NCBI GenBank assembly: GCA_020055645.1
Contig: CM034547.1
Span: forward strand, 20,499,013-20,563,012
Source: Tomocerus qinae
Lineage: Eukaryota; Arthropoda; Collembola; Entomobryomorpha; Tomoceridae
Direction: 5' to 3'
DNA length: 64,000 nucleotides
The notes under the pieces were generated by a model. It did not search any database and was not told the origin of the DNA. It saw nothing but the letters and a program-made list of their open reading frames with translations. Positions 41,795-52,075 of this stretch are shown here, piece by piece. A program made the position numbers and the translations under genes. Each line of letters opens with the position of its first letter. The stretch's first letter is position 1.

Positions 41795-44700
41795 TTACAC
41801 AAGGGTAAAACTTACTCCATGCTTAGTTTTGTTTTTGTTAAGACGGGCTACCAGATCAGTCTTTGCGAAGGCCACTCCAGGTGTGTAGACACCACCCCTG
41901 TAAACATATGTAAACAATGGTAATTCGTTGTTTGGGTCATATGAAATGAAATTGAAATGGCTGAGTTTAAAATAATGACAATGACGAATAAATTATTTTT
42001 CGTACTTTCTTGGTAGCTTATCCTTTTGCTGAAGAACAGTTAAAGCGCAGTTAAGAAAAATTTCATTTGTAGCTCCATATCCGGGATTTTGGCCTTTTAT
42101 CTATTTAAAACCAGATCAGAAACATCAACATGAAATATAATGTACCTATTGAAATATTATTGACGACGTTAAGATAATAACAGTTAACTCAATAGTAGAT
42201 TGTTTTAAAAACTGTGAATGAATGGGAAAAGAAAGTTCATTCATGTATTCAAAAAGTCTATTTTCTATACCAATAGAATTTTGGTTTTGTTAGGAGGCCG
42301 AGTATGAGTATCTTTTCCTGTGCCATCATCACTCTTTTCATTCCACCCTTTCCCAATAAGAGTAAAGGTGAACTTTAGACGATCCATTTCTTCTTGGGTA
42401 GGTCCTTTACGACTGAACGCACCAAGTGTAAATATTTCCGGATACTGCAATAAAAGTTAATAAATTAATCGGAGGATTGTTGCTTACTTACTATACCTAT
42501 AACTATTATTATAGGCTTTATGCTATCTACATCCATGTGTATAATTAACATAGATAGACAATTATTAAACATTTTTATAATATTTTTTAGGTAGATACTA
42601 AAATTAATGTAATTAATGTATTTAACGACATACACATACATCATTTTTGCATTTGTGCATAAATATAAAGAAAGGTTGGTATAATAACATACCTTCATCA
42701 AAAGATATCGTCCAAACTTGAATTGTGCAATCAATCCCATCAAAGCTACTCCAATAACCAAAAATAAGGAAACAAAAAAATTCCGCTGCCCAAAATAAGC
42801 ATTTACTTGTACAGGTCGCTTATTTTCATTATGGTAAAAATATCTCTGAGATCTTCGTACAACTCTTTGATCAGGCATAGTATTTGGAAAAAACCAGCCT
42901 TTGGCAGAATGATGTTCACCTGCATCCATATAGTGGAAAAAACTACGTAAAAAATAAATGACAAAATTAAATAGCACTTTAAAACATATTTATTTACTAT
43001 TAATGGTAAATTAATATTAGTGAATTACCGTTGAGCAAGTCCATATTTTGGCTGTGGTAAGGGATCTGGATGAAGCTGTTTATCCAAGGCTCTAAGCTGG
43101 AAAATTTTTGATGCCATCAAGACACCTGAATCCCATGTTCCATGATTGATCTTAGAGGGCTAAAATAGCAATCAAAATCATGAAATATGTATCAATTATT
43201 TTCCAAATGGATTTGACAGTAGATTGTATAAATTGCATATTTTAATTTTTTATATCAGCGAAAGAAGCTCAAGTCAGAACGAAAACTAACGTAAAACATT
43301 GGCAAATGTCAACATATTTTTAATCACGTACAATTGAACAGTATTTTTTAATCACCACGGTTCAATTTTTTTTCCAAAAATGGGATTCAAAAAAAATCTT
43401 GTTGTACACACTCACAGCCTACGGGGGAATACTTTCTTGTCTTATATTTCTTATGGAGTTATTTAAATTGGTAAATAAACGTCATTGAATAAACCGATAT
43501 TTTCCTCTGTAAAGTTTACATAAATAAATTAAGGAGTACGAAACGATTTTTACAAATATTTGTATAAAATTTTGTCTAAAATGAGTGAAAAAAGTTTTTG
43601 GTATTTTAGGCATTGACCCCCCCTTTCAGTACAGCACACAAATTCTTATACGGTCAAAAGTTAGCTTTTCAGATAAACGATGTAATTAACTAAATAATTA
43701 GACGACCATGATTAATTGAATCGACTTACTTTACCACCAGTATTGAACTGCATATACAACTCTACCGAGTTAAGGTCTCCTATATAATATTAAAATGTTA
43801 TTATTAATAAGAACAAATAATTATAATAGACCTTTCCCACAATTCAAGGATAACACAGATAGGTATTGGAGTCATTTCAATACCTATTCATGTTAATTTG
43901 GTGACCGGCCACCAATTGTGAGACTCCTCTATTACCTTTTTAACACTTTTGAATGTAATTTTATATTTTTACCCCCAAATTGTTGCTCAAGATACGTGGT
44001 ACCCATGTCGGCTGGAATGCTATCAAATCCACAAGGTGCAATTATGTAAGCTCCTTTTTCCTCAGCAAGCTTATGGTATTTCAGCTGAATTGTTTCAAGG
44101 TAATCAGGTTCGCCTCTATAAAATTTTTAACAAATAAGCCATCATAAATAATACATTGCATGACATTAGCTATGTACATAGTGCAAATTATAAATGTTAC
44201 TAACGATAAGTCCAGATGATGAGTTCCTTCTTCGATACAAGCTCGAACTACGACCTCTCCAAACAAGGCATATGGTCCAACACAGTTTAGTACCACATCT
44301 CCTTGCTTAGCCATACGCCGAATAGAGTCACTGTCAGAAACATCAGCTATCAACTTCGGGATGTGATTCAAGTTGACACCTATAATACGGTTGTATGTAC
44401 CCAATCAGTCAGATAATAATTATCATAAATAAACTTAATTAATAATCTCTATCATCATAACATAGTCGTCTTTAGAAGTTTTTGGCCAATGGAGGCTATA
44501 TCAAGCAAGGCAATTTACGTTTGCGTATAGAAATAGAAAGTAACGTTTCATCAATTCATGACTTCCTCCATGTCCATGTTAATGAGATTTCTTTCCTAAC
44601 GCCTATGCGCCAAATAAAACTTTCACAAGTGAAAGTATATTATTATGGTGAAAGTTTTATGCATGGAATGGAACTTGGAATGGAAAGGATACCAATAGTG

Positions 44701-45037
44701 GTGAAAGTGAGTCATGTAAAGCGGTTCAGTTTTTCAGTGTTGAGTGTAGTGTAATGTGTATTATGGGGAATGGGCAGGGCATTAAAACCTTTCTTTATCT
44801 ACTAAAACAAAAGCGTTGAAGAAGTAAGAACAACAAAAAGTGATTTTACGTACCTGTACTACTTGAGACTTCGCTAAGAATTTCATTCAATTTATTTTCT
44901 GATCTCGCACAAACTGCCCATGTGAATGTTTGTGTCGGATCTCTTTCTTGCAGATTTACTATCTCTTCCACCAGGTATCTACCAGTAAATCCGGTAGCAC
45001 CGAAAATGATAATATTATATTTTCTCCCAATTTCCAT
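41795..45037 (-). CDS. SCCPDH: Saccharopine dehydrogenase-like oxidoreductase, gene 2 (SCCPDH family)
   Basis: Nine exons: 45037-44854, 44379-44205, 44115-43973, 43779-43730, 43159-43029, 42942-42693, 42444-42271, 42100-42006 and 41897-41795. Phases agree throughout and give 434 residues, close to the roughly 429 of vertebrate SCCPDH. The Rossmann motif GATGFTG is at 13-19, followed by NCVGPYALFGE, LSGEPDY, CGFDSIPAD (148-156), VVRRSQ and GGVYTPGVAF. A membrane helix lies near 282-300 (FVSLFLVIGVALMGLIAQF). Exons 5 and 6 (131 + 250 nt) correspond exactly in length to the single 381-nt exon 6 of gene 1. The initiating Met is in the same exon as the Rossmann motif. The substrate is unknown, as for gene 1. 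Confidence 0.95.
43560..43640. repeat. Fragment of a dispersed repeat in SCCPDH gene 2 intron 4
   Basis: The segment TTGTCTAAAATGAGT, then TTTTTGGTATTTT, then a poly-C run and CAGTACAGC matches the more complete repeat at 47.9-48.1 kb in the same order. Confidence 0.6.
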
Positions 45038-45148
45038 TTTTAATCAAAACTTATCACCGACGACCGACAGAATTTGAACGTGATGGAGATGAACGGCGAC
45101 AAAAATGTGATTTGACAGATTTATTCCTAGATAAATATAAGTGGATGG

Positions 45149-45228
45149 TGAAATTAACGTTTTCACTTATGTACCCCATAACTTTATGTACTGAAGGTAT
45201 GTGGGGTACATAATTGAAACATTAATTA
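45149..45228. mobile_element. MITE-like hairpin upstream of SCCPDH gene 2
   Basis: An 80-bp inverted repeat with arms AAATTAACGTTTTCACTTAT and GTACCCCATA and their complement. It belongs to the same family as the hairpin at 40239-40344 and lies about 110 bp upstream of the ATG. Confidence 0.75.
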
Positions 45229-46816
45229 CAAGAAATCAATTTTTCTGCACATTAACTATTTTTATAAAATAATGGTTATAAATTAGATTATTATTTTACT
45301 TTTTTGGTTTACTTCACTTGTTTATTAAGTAATACAGTCAGCTTACCAAGTTGCAAGTTAATTGGTGTAGTATAGTATGGATTATAGATACATGAGCAGG
45401 TCAGCGTCAGAGGAAGTCTCGATCCTAAACGCTTGAGCTGAGTTTCCTAAGTTCTGTTCCAACTCCTAATCTAATCAACGCAATAGTGAGTTAGCACAAA
45501 TAAATTAATGTCCGCGTAACTGACAGGCTTAACTTTAACTACTACGACCACGACTTACGCGAAGACAATGAAGCTAACTAAAATGTATGATAATATTTTA
45601 TGATGCAATGGAATCGAAGGAATCTTTGCTTTGCAACTTTTTGCAAGCAAATAACAATAAAATCAGACAAAACTCAAGAGTCACATTCACACGCAGGATT
45701 ACTTGTCACACTTGATAGATCAAACAGAACTAGTCCAATCGAACATGCAGTCGAGTGCCGGACAAAGTACAAGTAGTACATTATACACGTATACGTGCGA
45801 ACGAGCTACTACGAGTCTATCTATAGGGGTTCGTTTCAAGGTCATGTCATATAAGATAGTATTATCATCTGTAGACTATATATATAATAACTTTTCCATG
45901 ATAGTACTCCCACATGGACTGTATAACATGCAAAATATTATGCGATTTGTGTTGAGGTTCCGTGCTTGAGAGTAGAGAGGAAAGTATAACTAAAAATTAC
46001 TTGAAAATGTAAGTCGTTCATGTGTCGTATCATTTTAAGGACGCAGTTTACGTTGGTTGCTAACGAAATAAATATAATTTCCAAAATTTATCCCGTCAAT
46101 TGTCACATCCGAAACCCCATAGTTAATCTACCCGGCCATTCCACTACCTCAAGGGAAAGTTTTGGCAGTTCAATATTGATAAACAAGATGCTATCAAGTC
46201 AATAACAAAATGAATTCCATGCGACATAAACGGCCGTCTTATTGTATAGTATTTGCAAAGCCTCTGCCTTCTGCTTTAGGCCTTGTCCAACATACTGTAC
46301 AGTTTAGCTATCAGCTTGTGTGGCGAACATTGAGTGAAAGCGGCACCCGCGAGCCAAGAAAATACAAACACACCAATCATGATGATGAGCGAAGTGCAAG
46401 TTGTAGTGTTCTACTGTGTTCTACTGTTTAGTTCGCAATCCCAACGTCGGTCAAGGGGCGCTGTAGCCAGACAAGTGGCAATTATCCACTCGCCTGGCTC
46501 GCTTCGTGCTTCTAGTCTATATACTAGGTAGTATAATAAAATTCTGTGAGTATTTGTAAATCTATTGGTTAGTACTTTGGTTAGTACTATATCACTATGA
46601 CTACGGCGTCAATTTGTACTTGACGGCTGTTTATGTCACATGGACAATAGACATCCTTGATAGTAGTTATAACAACCATGGTTATAGTTATAACTTAAAC
46701 TTATTCTAGTACTAGTAAAGTTACCCGTCCTACGGACGGGGAAGTAACAGAACGCTTGAATTCCTTAAAAATTTCAAAAATTTCAAGCATAAAATTTGTA
46801 AAATTTATTCTAATCA
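45229..46816. other. Spacer upstream of SCCPDH gene 2
   Basis: No gene is supported. Plus-strand frames at 45703-45969 and 46210-46531 show no family features. A small hairpin (CCCGTCCTACGGACGGG) occurs near 46723. Confidence 0.45.
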
Positions 46817-47303
46817 ATGTGGAGTAGAATATGGAGTAGAATATGGAGTAAGTGTGGAGTAGAATATGGAGTAGAGTATGGGGTAGAATATGGAGTAGAA
46901 TATGGAGTAGAATATGGAGTAGAATATGGAGTAGAATATGGAGTAGAATATGGAGTAGAATATGGAGTAGAATATGGAGTAGAATATGGAGTAGAATATG
47001 GAGTAGAATATGGAGTAGAATATGGAGTAGAATATGGAGTAGAATATGGAGTAGAATATGGAGTAGAATATGGAGTAGAATATGGAGTAGAATATGGAGT
47101 AGAATATGGAGTAGAATATGGAGGAGTAGAATATGGAGTAGAATATGGAGTAGAATATGGAGTAGAATATGGAGTAGAGTATGGAGTAGAATATGGAGTA
47201 GAATATGGAGTAGAATATGGAGTAGAATATGGAGTAGAATATGGAGTAGAATATGGAGTAGAATATGGAGTAGAATATGGAGTAAGTGTGGAGTAGAATA
47301 TGG
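46817..47303. repeat. 12-bp minisatellite (GGAGTAGAATAT)n
   Basis: About 40 nearly perfect copies of GGAGTAGAATAT, with a few variants (GGAGTAAGTGTG, GGGGTAGAATAT). Because 12 is a multiple of three and the unit lacks stops in most frames, long repetitive reading frames appear on both strands (YSTP, GVEY and WSRI repeats). They are by-products of the repeat. Confidence 0.97.
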
Positions 47304-47690
47304 AGTAAGTATGGAGCAGAATATTGAGTAATTGTGGAGTAGAATATGGAGTAAGTGAGGAGTACAATATGGACTGAGTGTGGAGTGGAATATGGAGTAA
47401 GTATGGAGTAGAATATGAAATTAGTGTGGAGTAGAATATGAAATTAGTGTGGAGTAGAATATGAAATTAGTGTGGAGTAGAATATGAAATTAGTGTGGAG
47501 TAGAATATGAAATTAGTGTGGAGTAGAATATGAAATTAGTGTGGAGTAGAATATGAAATTAGTGTGGAGTAGAAGATGGAGTAAGTGTAGAGTAGAATAT
47601 GAAATATGTGTGGAGTAGAATATGGAGTATGTGTAGGATAGAATATGGAGTAAGTGTGGAGTACAATACTGAAAGGATCATAGAGTAGCT
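47304..47690. repeat. Degenerate flank of the minisatellite with a 23-bp higher-order unit
   Basis: Variants of the 12-bp unit continue. From about 47404 to 47572, a 23-bp unit (GTGTGGAGTAGAATATGAAA plus TTA) repeats about seven times with almost no change, so a second round of expansion began inside the decaying edge. Confidence 0.9.
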
Positions 47691-47859
47691 TAAGGAGTAC
47701 TAACATCAAAGGAGTGTTTAGTTACCCGTAACCCACCATGAAGGTACCCCCTGGATTGAATGTCAAAATGCCACCTGCCGTACATTTACACTTCAAAATT
47801 CTACGTATAATTACCCCGTGAAAACTACACCTACACAATCGCACAGTCTCAGTACCGTA

Positions 47860-48100
47860 TTTAGAAGTCGATTTCGGAGGGGGCAATGATATCATAGGAC
47901 AATATATATTAGGCATAATCGCGCGAAGCGCGAAAAATTTTAGCTTATTTTGTCTAAAATGAGTCAAAAATAGCTTAAAAATCACATAAAATCGCGCGAA
48001 GCGCGAAATTTTTTGGTATTTTGAGAAAAAATTTCCCTTTTTCTTGGATTTCGGGGGGGGGCATTTGCCCCCAATGCCCCCCCCTCAATACAGCCTTGCA
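47860..48100. repeat. Dispersed repeat with GCGCGAAGCGCGAA motifs and C-rich tail
   Basis: The palindromic motif GCGCGAAGCGCG occurs twice (about 47921 and 47993), followed by a G/C homopolymer block (GGGGGGGG ... CCCCCCCC) and CAATACAGCCTTGCAC. A fragment of the same family lies at 43.6 kb. The element type is not clear. The minus-strand frame at 47982-48188 through it is not a gene. Confidence 0.6.
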
Positions 48101-48449
48101 CAGTCTGAATGTACTTCCGTCGTTCCGTCCGTCCCCACGATAACGTTCGAATGCAATTACGGATATTGACTAAACTTAGCAAAAACAATGCTTATGGACC
48201 ACTGACGATCCCTACTGATTTTAGGGTAAATGGGTCCATTGGTTGGTGAGAAACCGCGCGCTCACTTCGTGTTCATTTTGATAGTCTAAGTAGAAAATGA
48301 GCGTACTTCAATTCCGTTTCCTATAAACTGTTTCCGTCATAGTATAAAATATCTCACTCCGCTTCGACCAAATTTAAGATTTTTTAATGAAGTAAATAAA
48401 ACTGGAAAATAACTACAATAGGACAGAAATAAATATATTTCGCATTTTT
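48098..48449 (+). mobile_element. HINE/Pearl-like element, copy lacking its 5' end
   Basis: Begins inside the CACAGTCTG...CCGTCCGTCC segment and continues through ACGATAACGTTCGAA, GCGCGCTCACTTCG and the CCGCTTCGACCAAATTTA segment. It abuts the next copy directly at AGCTCGCCTGA. Confidence 0.75.
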
Positions 48450-49316
48450 AGCTCGCCTGATTAAGGCAGCTTATAGAACCGCACAGTCTGTCCATGCGTC
48501 CGTCCGGACCCACGATACCTTTCGAACGCATTAACCGAAGTTTACCAAATTAAGCATAAGCAATGCCTACGGAGTGGTGACGAACCCTATTGATTTTGGT
48601 TCAAATCGGTTTATAAATTGCTGAGACACCGCACGCTCACTTTGTCTTTATTTGATAGTCAAAGCCGAAAATGGACCATAAAAATTTCAATTGCGTTTCC
48701 TATAAATTGTTTATTTAAATTATAAAATATGTAACTCCGCTTCTACCAAATTTAAAATGCTATAATAACGTAAATAAAACCTGAAAATAATCATTATAGG
48801 ACGGAAATAAATATATTTCGCATTTATATTTAAATTGATAGCCAAATTAACATAAATAGATTAATGATAGTCATCATTAATCTATTTTGACATTCTGTTG
48901 ATTTTCATAGTCAATAATTATCACTTTTGATTTTCTGTTGATTTTCATAGTCAACAATTATCAATTATTTTGATTTATGTTCATTTTCATAGTCAACAAT
49001 TATCAATTATTTTGATTTATGTTCATTTTCATAGTCAACAATTATCAATTTTGATTTTATGTTCATTTTCATAGTAAACAATTATCAATTTTGATTTTCT
49101 GTTGATTTTTCAAATGATATAGCTTCGTTTCCTTATAATATCAATGTCTGAATTTTTAATATGTCGTAGCTACATATACAATGACTCAACTCTGAAAGTT
49201 TAATCAAAATCTGTACGCTCGGTTGTGTATTACATTCGAGTACTTTTCGTTTACCAAAATGTGTACACAGTAACCTTTATTCAGGCGACCTTCTGTTACG
49301 GCTTGCTGTAGGTTTT
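48450..49316 (+). mobile_element. HINE/Pearl-like non-autonomous element, full copy
   Basis: Order of parts: subterminal repeat AGCTCGCCTGA, AAGGCAGCTTATAGAACC, CACAGTCTGTCC with a short CCGT microsatellite, a 350-bp conserved left region, 38-40-bp core repeats (TTTTGATTTTCTGTTGATTT then TTCATAGTCAACAAT) at 48890-49110, a 160-180-bp-type block (TATGTCGTAGCTACATATA), then the inverse subterminal repeat and the terminal segment TTCTGTTACGGCTTGCTGTA with GGTTTT. There is no coding capacity. The architecture matches Helentron-derived non-autonomous elements (HINE, DINE-1, Pearl); the class is inferred. Confidence 0.75.
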
Positions 49317-49768
49317 AGCTCGCCTGAATAAGGCAGCTTATAGAATCGCACAGTCTGTCCGTCCGTCCGTCCGTACCCACGATAACTTTCGAACGCAAAG
49401 ACGGATATTGACCAAACTTGGCAGAAACAATGCCTATGGACCACTGACGATCCCTATTAATTTTGGGGTTAGTTGGTTGCTTAGATACCGCGCCCTCACT
49501 TTGTCTTCATTTTGATAGTCAAAGTTAAAAATGGGCATTAAAATATTTCAATTGCGTTTCCTATAAATTGTTAGAATGATAGTATAAAATATTTTACTCC
49601 GCTTCTACTAATTTCATAATTTTATAATAAAGCAAATAAAATCGGATAAAAAGTATTAGACGATAGAAATAAATCTATTTTGAATTTATATTCAATTTTA
49701 TAGTCAAATTTCCATCTTTCGATTTCTTTTTAATTTTGATAGTCAATTTTAACCTAACCGATTTTATT
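49317..49768 (+). mobile_element. HINE/Pearl-like element, 3'-truncated copy
   Basis: Starts AGCTCGCCTGAATAAGGCAG immediately after the previous copy's GGTTTT, carries (CCGT)n at 49358-49372, and ends without the right terminus where the next copy begins. Confidence 0.75.
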
Positions 49769-50735
49769 AGCTCGCCTGATAAGGCAGCTTATAGAATCGC
49801 ACAGTCCGTCCGTCCGTGCGTCCGTCCGTTTACACGATAACTTTTGAAGACATTGATGGATTTCAACTAAACTTGGCAAAAACATTGCCTATGGACCTGT
49901 GACAAAGCCTATTGAAAATGAACCACATTGGTCCATAGGTTGCTGAGATGCCGCGCGCTCACTTTGTCTTCATTTTGATAGTCAAAATGAAAATGTGGCA
50001 ATAAATGGACATTAAAAGTTCAATTGTGCTTCCTATGGATTGTTAGCGGGATAGTACAAAATATTAAATGCCGCTTCGACCTAATTTATGATTTAATAAT
50101 AAAGTAAATAAAACCGGAAAATACCTATTATAGTACGGAAATAAATCTATTTTGCGTTTATATTTAAATTGATAGTCAAATTTGCATTTTTCGAATTGCT
50201 TTTCATTACAATAGTCAATATTAACCGATTGTGAATTTCTTTTGATTTTGATACTCAATATTATTCAACTTTGATTTTTTGTTTATTTTGATACTCAGTA
50301 TTAGTCAATTTTGATTTTTTGTTTATCTTAATAGTCAATATCAATCTATTTTGATTTTCTGTTGATTTTCACAGTCAATATTAATCTATGTTGATTTTCT
50401 GTTGATTTTAATAGTCAATATTAATCTATTTTGATTTTATGTTGATTTTAATAGTCAATGTTAATCTATTTTGATTTTCTGTTGAATTTCATAGTCAATA
50501 TCAATCTATTTTGATTTTCTGTTGATTTTAATAGTCAATAATAATCTATTTTGATTTTCTGTTGATTTTAATAGTCATTATTAATCTATTTAAATCAAAA
50601 TAGATTAATATTGAACTAATTTGAATAACAATTTACTAATCAAAATAAATGTATTTCTATTATTGTTCCACCAAAAAATGTGTACACGGTCCCCTTTGAT
50701 CAGGCGAGCTTCTGTTACGGCTTGCCATAGGTTTT
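49769..50735 (+). mobile_element. HINE/Pearl-like element, full copy with long core-repeat array
   Basis: The left end AGCTCGCCTGATAAGGCAGC is followed by a CCGTCCGT microsatellite and the left region. Then come at least ten 38-40-bp core repeats (50170-50600), the TGTGTACACGGTCCCC segment and the right terminus CAGGCGAGCTTCTGTTACGG plus CTTGCCATAGGTTTTTT. Confidence 0.8.
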
Positions 50736-51300
50736 TTACTCATAATCAATCAAATTTAGATATCTGTTGATTTTCATAGTCAACAATAATCAATTTTGAT
50801 TTTTTTTGATTTTCATAGTCAAAATTAATCAATTTTGATTTTCGGTTGGTTTTCATAGTTAACATTAATCAATTTTGATTTTCTGTTGATTTTGATAGTC
50901 AATATTAATCAATTTTGGTTTTCTGTTGATTTTAATAGTCATTATTAATCTATTTAAATCAAAATAGATTAATATTGAACTAATTTGAATAACAATTTAC
51001 TAATCAAAATAAATGTATTTCTATTATTGTTCCACCAAAAAATGTGTACACGGTCCCCTTTGATCAGGCGAGCTTCTGTTACGGCTTGCCATAGGTTTTT
51101 TACTCATAATCAATCAAATTTAGATATCTGTTGATTTTCATAGTCTACAATAATCAATTTTGATTTTTTTGATTTTCATAGTCAAAATTAATCAATTTTG
51201 ATTTTCGGTTGGTTTTCATAGTTAACATTAATCAATTTTGATTTTCTGTTGATTTTGATAGTCAATATTAATCAATTTTGGTTTTCTGTTGATTTTGATA
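50577..51300. repeat. 363-bp tandem duplication including an element terminus
   Basis: The block starting TTAATCTATTTAAATCAAAA at 50581 recurs at 50944, and both run through the right terminus and adjoining core repeats with very few differences. Each block also contains an inverted repeat (TTAATCTATTTAAATCAAAATAGATTAA-type; only its ends are cited here). Confidence 0.9.
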
Positions 51301-51364
51301 GTCAATATTAATTCATTTTGATTTTCTGCTGATTTTCATAGTCAACATTAATCAGTTTGTTTTT

Positions 51365-51590
51365 TCTGCTTCCGTACCCACGATAATTTTCGAACGCAAT
51401 GACGGAAGTTGACCAAACTTAACAAAAACAATGCCTATGGACCACTGACGATCCCTATAGATTTTGGTGTAAATCGGTCCAAAGGTTGCTGAGATACCGC
51501 GCGCTCACTTTGTCTTCATTTTGATAGTCAAAGTGGAAAATGGGCTTTAAAAAGTTCAATTGCCTTTCCTATAGATTCTCATGAAGGTCC
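51365..51590 (+). mobile_element. HINE/Pearl-like element fragment
   Basis: Carries only the left-region segment from CCGTACCCACGATAATTTTC to GGAAAATGGGC; neither terminus is present. It is cut on the right by the 37-bp minisatellite. Confidence 0.65.
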
Positions 51591-51596
51591 CATGAA

Positions 51597-52075
51597 GGTC
51601 AAGTCGGCTGTCGTGTTGGTGGGTGTCGGGTCCCATGTAGTCGGCTGTCGTGTTGGTATATGTCGGATCCCATGTAGTCGGCTGTCGTGTTGGTGGGTGT
51701 CGGGTCCCATATAGTCGGCTGTCGTGTTGGTGGGTGTTGGGACCCATGTAGTTGGCTGCCAGGTTTGTGGATGTCGGGCCTCACTTGGACGGATGTCGTA
51801 TTGATGGGTGTGGGGTCTCATGTAATCTGCAGTCGTGTTGGTGGGTGTCGGGACCGATGTAATCGGCTGTCGTGTTGGTGGGTGTCGGGTCCCATGTAAT
51901 CGGCTGTCGTGTTGATGGGTGTTGGGTATCATGTAGTCGGCTGTCGTGTCGGTGAGTGTGGGGTCTCATGTAGTCGGCTGTTGTGTTGGTGGATGTTGGG
52001 CCCCAAGTAGTCGGCTGTCGTGTTGGTGGATGTTGGGCTGGGCCCCATGTAATCGGCTGTCGTTTTTGTAGGAGT
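51597..52075. repeat. 37-bp minisatellite
   Basis: About 13 copies of a unit that begins GTCGGCTGTCGTGTTGGTGG and ends GTCGGGTCCCATGTA, with substitutions between copies. It is G/T-rich on the plus strand, unlike the AT-rich surroundings. Frames through it give HPPTRQPTT-type repeats on the minus strand and are not considered genes. Confidence 0.95.

Noticed and set aside
46810..47367. Long repetitive reading frames on both strands (YSTP, GVEY, WSRI repeats)
   Set aside because: They are the 12-bp minisatellite read in different frames; no start context, splice sites or non-repetitive sequence.
47982..48188. Minus-strand frame containing VQGCIEGGALGANAPP
   Set aside because: Runs across the boundary of a dispersed repeat and an element copy; the G/C homopolymer block produces the Gly/Pro residues.
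48890..51350. Regular 38-40-bp repeats resembling a CRISPR array
   Set aside because: Repeats are contiguous AT-rich core units without unique spacers, inside eukaryotic mobile elements.
51556..51969. Minus-strand HPPTRQPTT-type repeat proteins
   Set aside because: Translation of the 37-bp minisatellite. A 37-bp unit shifts frame each copy, so there is no constant protein repeat.
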